DNA from: Clostridium sp.
GTDB lineage: Bacteria; Bacillota; Clostridia; Lachnospirales; Lachnospiraceae
Reading direction: 5' to 3'
NCBI GenBank assembly: GCA_004554205.1
Contig: SFNH01000051.1
Span: 1 to 11,926 of the forward strand
DNA length: 11,926 bases
The notes beneath the pieces were generated by a model. That model saw only the letters and a program-made list of their open reading frames with translations, had not been told where the DNA came from and ran no database searches. Every line of letters starts with the position of its first letter. The stretch's first letter is position 1. Shown in pieces: positions 7,416 through 11,926 of the stretch. A program made the translations under genes and the position numbers.

Positions 7416-10400
7416 TTACTTTCCAAGCCACGCGCCGTCCGCGCCCACCGCGTAACCGTCGGGCGTGACAGTGATCGTAAGCATCGCTCCAGTGATATCG
7501 AAATAGTACCACTTTCCTTTATCCTGAATCCAGCCTACTGCCATGGAGCCGTTTTTATTGAAATAGTACCACTTTCCGTCCTTCTCAAGCCAGCCGGTGC
7601 GCATCGCTCCGTCCTTATCCAGATAGTACCACCGATTGTCCGCTAAGAGCCAGCCCGTCAGCATCGTCCCGCTCTTATCGAAATAGTACCAGTGGTTCGC
7701 TCCGTTCCAGGCGAGCTCATACCAGCCGTCTGACGCATAGGCGCCGCCGGGAAGCCTGCACACCCATCTGCCCGTACCGTCCTCGCCAACCACATAGCTC
7801 CAGTCGGACCGATACGAGCTGCTCGTCGTGCTGCTGCTGCCGCCGCCGCCGGATGAGGAACCTGTCTTTTTGTAGGTGATCTCAAGGCGTCCGCCTCTGT
7901 TTACCGTGAGCCATAAGCCCCTTGCCGTCTTTTTCAGGGAAGCCTTCGAACTTCCGTCCTTCTCTGTCAGCGAGAAGCTGTCCGCCATGCCGGTTCCCTT
8001 AGGATACGGAACGAGGAAGCCAAACTCGCCCGAATTCCCCACAGCATAAAGGTCCTCCAGTCTTGTTATACTCGCCCGGTCGTCGCTGCGCACGATATCC
8101 TTCAGGGCAAAATCAAGCCCTATGGCGCCGCTTGTGGGACTTGTCGCGGTATCCTTTCTTGTGAAGATAAGCCCGATATCCTCGGGATGCTCATCATAGG
8201 CCGCGACGGAAAACGTGCCCTTAACAATGCCATCCTCGCTGAAGGAAAAGCGTATGTCGTTATCCACTTTCAGATTGGAGCCGTCATTGCTGTAGACGAC
8301 CTGAACCTCAAACGCTGCCTCAAGCTTCACCCCGTCATATACGACGGTGACCGGGTAAACGCCCGGAGTCTTCAAGTAAGAATCAGACCAGCCCTCCAGC
8401 ATATCCGCTGTCAGCGGAAGCGCCTCAGCGCCGTCACGCGATATGGACGCTCCGCTTAGATCAAGGGTGCTTGCCCCTTTTGCGATATAAACGGTCTGGT
8501 CAGGCGCGCTCACCAGGCGAAGCGCAGGCGGTGCGATTTCATATGACTTGGTGTAAGCGCCGCAATGGCAGCCGGAACCCTTTGAAACCAGGGTAACTTC
8601 GATTCTGTCCGCATTCTCCGCGATCTTATACTTACCCTGATCGTTGGGCTTGATCCTGTCGCCGTACTCCGTATTTGTTATCGGATACACGCACAACACA
8701 TCAGCATTCTGGTTTGTACTGGTTATTTTGACCTCGGAACCTGCCTTCAGCTCGCCCTCGATACGGATATCATTCCCGGAAATATCCGGCACTCGATGGT
8801 GCACATCGGCAGTGATCGTCTTGCCGCCGGTAGAAACATTTTTATTATCCACCTCATGCCACGGGATATTCAAGACGCAGTCCGGAGTGAAACGCACATT
8901 CGCGTTATCCGGTATCGTCACCTTGAGCGACATAATGTAATCACCGGCCGGCATCTCGTCCTCACTGTCCGGCAGTATCTCTTCTGACCAGGAGGCAGCG
9001 GCATTTTCACGATGCTTCCAGCCCGTCACCTTATATGTATGTTCATCCGAATACTCGTTTGCATAGGAAGTTTTCAAAAAATTTTGCATCCGTTCCGTAG
9101 CTTCTTTATATGTGATATCCACCTCGAGACCGGATTGCAGCTCGGGGAATTTGTCCATTCCCAACGTGTACTCGGAGATCAGCCTGTCAGCGGCGTCTTC
9201 CGCTACCGTAAAATAGGTCGTCGCTGTCGCTTGAGCAGGTGTTCCACCGTCCGTATAGTCACAGGTCAGCTCCAGGCGGTATGTACCTTCCCCCAGTCCA
9301 CTTGCAGTTCCGGTGCCACTTTTCAGATCCCATACATACTCGTAGGTGCTTGTCTGTCCGCCTCTCGCTCCATCTATTTCATAACGCCCATAAGATGGCA
9401 GGTAATTCTCATAGATTGTCGCGACCGGATCAGCTTCCCCATCCCGGTAAGCTTTTAGCGTGAGCCTGCAGTCCGCCGCCCCTGTCTTATCTACCGGCTC
9501 CGCGTCAAAGCGGACTGTGATCGGGAGCAGGCTCTTCGTGGAGATAGTCACGGCATTCGCGGAAGCTGCAGTCTGTACCGGGCTTTTGAATTTGAGCGCG
9601 TCCCGATTCATTCCCGTCTGAGTCGAACCGTCAATCCGCGTTCCCGCCTTCAGGATGATGGACGGGGTTACAAAATCGCTGTTCCCGCCGTCCTCACACC
9701 AGATTCGGATCAGCAGGTATCCGTCGCTGTCTACGAAGTTCTTCGGGATCGTCCCGTTGAATGAAAGCTGTCCTTCCTGATTTGCCGCAAGCGTGAGAGA
9801 ATCAGCAAAAAGCTGATAATCTATCGCATCGGAGGGCGAATTTTCAAGTATAAAAGCTTTGATGTCACCGGCGCTTCCCAGGTAAAGCTGCTGAAGCATG
9901 AACTCTCCCGGGAAGATTGCCGCTTTAAAGGTTTTGTCGTCGTCAGAAAGATTTTTCACCTTCGTTGTCACACTCAAATTGTAAGCATCGCCACCCGGCG
10001 TGAGAGTGACATTACGTTTCGTCTTGTCAAGGCTGTCGTCAAAGCCCGCGTCAAACAGTGCAGGAACTCCGCCGTATGTATTACTATCATATGTAAATAA
10101 AGGCTCCGTGCTCTCCGCCGGGAATAACGTCGCGTCTGATACCATCGCCTGCTTGTTGTAAAAACCGGACAACTCTTTCATGGTAATGACGCCGTCCTTG
10201 TCCGTATCTGCCGCGTAGGTATTGTATAAGGCATTATACCTGTCATATCCCAGAGCGTGATCAAGCGCGACTGTGAGCTGCCCTCCGGAAGCATACTGCA
10301 TACTGGTCTCCAGATAGGAGGCAGCCGTGATGATAGAAAAACGCGACGGGTCATATCCCGTAACGCTCGTCTGGAAGGCCTCCGCGAGCCTGGCGCTCAC

Positions 10401-11666
10401 CGCCTCCGCCTCCTCCCTGGACTGCGCTATGCGGTATCCGTCCCCGCTCTCATCCTCCTCGCCGTCATTCATGGCAAGAAGCATTCCTCCGGAATAGCAG
10501 CAGTCGAGCACAACGGTGAATTTCCCATCATAGCTGCTCAGCCACTGCCTGAGCTCAGAGGCAAAAACTGAGTTTCCCTCGCCTCCGAGCGCCAGATATG
10601 AGGACTGGTCCGCGGCGTTTCCGCCGTGCCCCGAATAATATACGAAGGAGAGGCTATTAGGGCCGTTTTGTGAGAACATATCACGCAGCTTGTCTTTCAT
10701 TTTCTGCTTTTCCGAACCGGTGTTATCGTTCGTCTCAAGCGGGACGATCTCGATATTTTCCGTCTTAAACTCATTAAGGCGCTGCAGGGTTTCCTTCATT
10801 GCCTCTGCGTCCTGCCGCGGTATGTCCCCCAGGCTTGCATCATCCTTTGAGTAAAACAGGACTGCCTTTCCCTCTCCGCCCGTTTCTGTCACCTGCGTCG
10901 AATACGCGGCATACATGGCATAAGCCTGGGTCACTTTGATCGTCAGGGCAGAGCCGGACGGGCTGATGGTGTATTCACTCTCACCGAGCTCGTTCCACAC
11001 AGCGTCATCATCCGCCCCACAGTGCCATACGCCCCTGCCCGCGTCAAACTTCTTTCTGCTTGTCAGCTCCGCGGTCACTTTGCACTGGAGATTTTCGATG
11101 GAGGTCGGATAAAAGGTGACCTGCTCGCCTGAGCTCCCGTTTTTTACCGTAATATACAGATTCCGCACATAGAAACCGACCGCGTAATCCGATGCGTCTG
11201 TCGGGGAAAACTCCTTGCCCGATTCGATCAAAATGCCGTAGGTGACATTCATATCATCCGTCAGGGCAAATGACTTCTCCTTGCCCGAAACAGTCTCATA
11301 TGTAAAGCTGATCGCCCTGATCGGATCCTGTTTGCTCCAGTCCCGCTGGGAGATCTCCTGAATCTTCGGCGCCTCGCTCCCGTCTTCCCCGTTCTCTGCC
11401 GAAAACAGGGAAATACCCATAAAGGGATCGGCAGGCATCTCGTCCGGCGTAAGGCCGAGGAAATTTGTCTCCCCGTCCGCGTCGGAAGCAGTGGCGAGCA
11501 GCTCGTCCTCGTCTGAGATCTCTTCGTCCCTGTCCGCCTCGGAGGGGGTCGCCGTCAAATTCGCGGCTGCCCCACTACTTCCTGCCGCAAAGACCGGTGT
11601 AGGCATACTCGACAAGAGCAATGCCGCTATCAGCAGAACGCTCAATTTCCGTTTCATATGGCTCAT
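7416..11666 (-). CDS. Large secreted caspase-like (C14) protein with Ig-like domain and cell-wall-binding repeats
   Basis: The 1416-residue protein carries a signal peptide (1-27: MKRK, hydrophobic stretch, cleavage near VFA-AG). An acidic, disordered-looking segment follows (38-66). Residues 105-262 are beta-rich and unrecognised. A C14 caspase/metacaspase-like protease domain spans about 266-505, with catalytic His347 (YYSGHGG, 343-349), Cys390 (DCCYSGG, 388-394), a later strand FSIITAAS (443-450) and an EF-hand-like loop DTDKDGVITMKE (487-498). Beta-rich segments I cannot name cover 545-1045. A bacterial Ig-like (Big_3-type) domain lies at about 1049-1124, then another unnamed beta segment to about 1266, a Ser/Gly linker (1269-1285) and aromatic wall-binding repeats (1313-1397). 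It is probably exported and held on the wall, acting as a cysteine endopeptidase; substrate unknown. The first ATG is favoured because AAAGGAG lies 6 bases before it; the second, three codons later, is too far. No inactivating change is seen. Confidence 0.9.
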   Translation of the reverse strand: MSHMKRKLSVLLIAALLLSSMPTPVFAAGSSGAAANLTATPSEADRDEEISDEDELLATASDADGETNFLGLTPDEMPADPFMGISLFSAENGEDGSEAPKIQEISQRDWSKQDPIRAISFTYETVSGKEKSFALTDDMNVTYGILIESGKEFSPTDASDYAVGFYVRNLYITVKNGSSGEQVTFYPTSIENLQCKVTAELTSRKKFDAGRGVWHCGADDDAVWNELGESEYTISPSGSALTIKVTQAYAMYAAYSTQVTETGGEGKAVLFYSKDDASLGDIPRQDAEAMKETLQRLNEFKTENIEIVPLETNDNTGSEKQKMKDKLRDMFSQNGPNSLSFVYYSGHGGNAADQSSYLALGGEGNSVFASELRQWLSSYDGKFTVVLDCCYSGGMLLAMNDGEEDESGDGYRIAQSREEAEAVSARLAEAFQTSVTGYDPSRFSIITAASYLETSMQYASGGQLTVALDHALGYDRYNALYNTYAADTDKDGVITMKELSGFYNKQAMVSDATLFPAESTEPLFTYDSNTYGGVPALFDAGFDDSLDKTKRNVTLTPGGDAYNLSVTTKVKNLSDDDKTFKAAIFPGEFMLQQLYLGSAGDIKAFILENSPSDAIDYQLFADSLTLAANQEGQLSFNGTIPKNFVDSDGYLLIRIWCEDGGNSDFVTPSIILKAGTRIDGSTQTGMNRDALKFKSPVQTAASANAVTISTKSLLPITVRFDAEPVDKTGAADCRLTLKAYRDGEADPVATIYENYLPSYGRYEIDGARGGQTSTYEYVWDLKSGTGTASGLGEGTYRLELTCDYTDGGTPAQATATTYFTVAEDAADRLISEYTLGMDKFPELQSGLEVDITYKEATERMQNFLKTSYANEYSDEHTYKVTGWKHRENAAASWSEEILPDSEDEMPAGDYIMSLKVTIPDNANVRFTPDCVLNIPWHEVDNKNVSTGGKTITADVHHRVPDISGNDIRIEGELKAGSEVKITSTNQNADVLCVYPITNTEYGDRIKPNDQGKYKIAENADRIEVTLVSKGSGCHCGAYTKSYEIAPPALRLVSAPDQTVYIAKGASTLDLSGASISRDGAEALPLTADMLEGWSDSYLKTPGVYPVTVVYDGVKLEAAFEVQVVYSNDGSNLKVDNDIRFSFSEDGIVKGTFSVAAYDEHPEDIGLIFTRKDTATSPTSGAIGLDFALKDIVRSDDRASITRLEDLYAVGNSGEFGFLVPYPKGTGMADSFSLTEKDGSSKASLKKTARGLWLTVNRGGRLEITYKKTGSSSGGGGSSSTTSSSYRSDWSYVVGEDGTGRWVCRLPGGAYASDGWYELAWNGANHWYYFDKSGTMLTGWLLADNRWYYLDKDGAMRTGWLEKDGKWYYFNKNGSMAVGWIQDKGKWYYFDITGAMLTITVTPDGYAVGADGAWLGK
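7476..7715 (-). repeat. Four 60-bp tandem repeats encoding cell-wall-binding repeats
   Basis: Four in-frame 60-bp units (7656-7715, 7596-7655, 7536-7595, 7476-7535) encode 20-residue repeats with the pattern GWxxxxxxWYYFDxxGxMxT, as in choline-binding and glucan-binding proteins. The core codons for WYYF recur exactly every 60 bases, seen on the plus strand as repeated blocks of atagtacca. Units have diverged at other positions. The protein ends 19 residues later in a tail (TPDGYAVGADGAW) often seen after such repeats in gut Clostridia. The ligand on the wall cannot be told from sequence. Confidence 0.9.
10152..10871 (-). other. Region encoding the caspase-like protease domain with embedded EF-hand loop
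   Basis: This stretch codes for residues 266-505 of the large secreted protein. The first core strand is AVLFYS (268-273). The His of the dyad is coded at 10626-10628 and the Cys at 10497-10499. A strongly acidic loop (DGEEDESGDG, 401-410) follows the Cys, and the calcium-type loop is coded at 10173-10208. Asp at positions 1, 3 and 5, Gly at 6, Ile at 8 and Glu at 12 of that loop all fit the EF-hand pattern. Similar 'D.D.DG..T..EL' segments occur in many bacterial C14 proteins after the small-subunit strand. Confidence 0.85.
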
Positions 11667-11672
11667 TTCCTG

Positions 11673-11679
11673 CTCCTTT
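11673..11679 (-). promoter_or_regulatory. Ribosome binding site of the caspase-like gene
   Basis: AAAGGAG on the minus strand ends 6 bases before the ATG at 11664-11666. The in-frame ATG three codons downstream would have a 15-base spacing, so this site decides the start. The choice only alters whether three residues (MSH) precede the basic start of the signal peptide. Confidence 0.8.
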
Positions 11680-11707
11680 CACTCAGCTAAGTTTATCCGT
11701 ATCTATT

Positions 11708-11716
11708 ATTATATCA
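11708..11716 (-). promoter_or_regulatory. Extended -10 promoter of the caspase-like gene
   Basis: On the minus strand TGA-TATAAT forms a perfect -10 hexamer (11708-11713) with an upstream TGn extension (11714-11716). No good -35 hexamer sits 16-18 bases upstream, which fits an extended -10 promoter. The region just upstream (11717-11765) is markedly AT-rich. Transcription would start near 11701, giving an untranslated leader of about 35 bases. As no terminator is visible after this gene, the promoter may also feed the dgt-dnaG-rpoD operon. Confidence 0.65.
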
Positions 11717-11782
11717 CATAAATGGGTACAAAAGGAATATGAATTTCATTAAAAATCAAGAAAAAGGTAACAGTTCAGCCAT

Positions 11783-11923
11783 GCGGCGTTTCCGGCGGAT
11801 TTTACGCCGCAGCCCCGGAAAGACAGTCCCGTGTGACACGCTGCGTTTCCTACTCGGTCCGCGCGCCGATTAGCCGCCAGTCGCGCAAACTCGCTTCGCT
11901 CGGACAGTGCGCTTTGTGGCGGC
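11783..11923. repeat. Structured non-coding stretch with nested inverted repeats
   Basis: This GC-rich segment upstream of the caspase-like promoter has no convincing gene but many inverted repeats. GCGGCG (11783-11788) pairs with CGCCGC (11805-11810). TTTCCGG (11789-11795) pairs with CCGGAAA (11815-11821). GGAAA (11817-11821) pairs with TTTCC (11846-11850), enclosing CGTGT-G-ACACG (11830-11840). GCCGCCA (11873-11879) pairs with TGGCGGC (11917-11923), with inner GCGC arms (11883-11886 and 11909-11912). Some stems are mutually exclusive. It may be a dispersed intergenic repeat of the kind found in gut Clostridia, or the end of a structured element continuing past the window. No U-run marks it as a terminator. 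Confidence 0.5.
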
Positions 11924-11926
11924 AGC

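Noticed and set aside
7386..7500. Promoter for dgt-dnaG-rpoD within the 3' end of the protease gene
   Set aside because: TTGGAA and TATCGG-like hexamers are present, but their spacing is far from 17 bases and no TGnTATAAT is seen. Not reported as a feature.
7476..7715. Regular 60-base repeats as a possible CRISPR array
   Set aside because: The repeats are contiguous, in frame, diverged and encode the WYYF wall-binding motif; there are no spacers of unrelated sequence.
9012..9458. Open frame of 148 codons on the plus strand inside the large secreted protein gene
   Set aside because: It is antisense to a continuous 1416-codon frame with signal peptide and domain structure, and has no coding evidence of its own.
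11491..11721. Serine-rich 76-codon open frame on the plus strand at the start of the protease gene
   Set aside because: It is the complement of the acidic N-terminal region and promoter of the secreted protein; the poly-Ser start comes from reading Asp/Glu codons backwards.

Overview
The window looks like a chromosomal stretch from a Gram-positive anaerobe of the Clostridia, most likely Lachnospiraceae-like. The evidence is strong AAGGAGG ribosome binding sites, the gene order dgt-dnaG-rpoD-trmK-nif3, a type A RNase P RNA, and a secreted protein ending in 20-residue aromatic cell-wall-binding repeats. GC content is fairly high for that group (mid-50s percent by eye). The genus cannot be named from this alone. 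All genes are on the minus strand, so transcription runs from the right edge to the left.

In transcription order, the right edge (about 11720-11926) is non-coding. It holds several nested inverted repeats and then a short AT-rich promoter region. Next is one very large gene (11666-7416) for a 1416-residue secreted, multidomain, caspase-like (C14) protein with a C-terminal wall-binding repeat domain. Thirty bases later, with no visible terminator, a compact block of housekeeping genes begins. It contains a dGTP triphosphohydrolase-like HD protein (dgt, 7385-6375), DNA primase (dnaG, 6356-4584), the primary sigma factor (rpoD/sigA, 4555-3452), tRNA m1A22 methyltransferase (trmK, 3422-2721), a NIF3/YqfO-type dimetal protein (2734-1937) and a uridine-kinase-like nucleoside kinase with a threonyl-tRNA-synthetase-like N-terminus (1926-271). 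Gaps are 10-30 bases, and trmK and nif3 overlap by 14 bases, so this is very probably one operon.

The left edge holds the first third of rnpB (RNase P RNA). It has its own near-consensus promoter (TTGACA, 17-base spacer, TAGACT). It is separated from the kinase gene by a short spacer carrying competing hairpins but no U-run.

The housekeeping block joins DNA replication initiation (primase), transcription (sigma factor), dNTP control (Dgt), tRNA modification (TrmK) and tRNA processing (RNase P), an extended form of the classical macromolecular synthesis operon. The unusual element is the large surface caspase-like protein directly upstream. It has an intact His/Cys dyad, a canonical EF-hand-type calcium loop inside the protease domain, several beta-rich segments I do not recognise, and a wall-binding tail. 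It is the best candidate here for undescribed biology. No partner, inhibitor or immunity gene is visible beside it.
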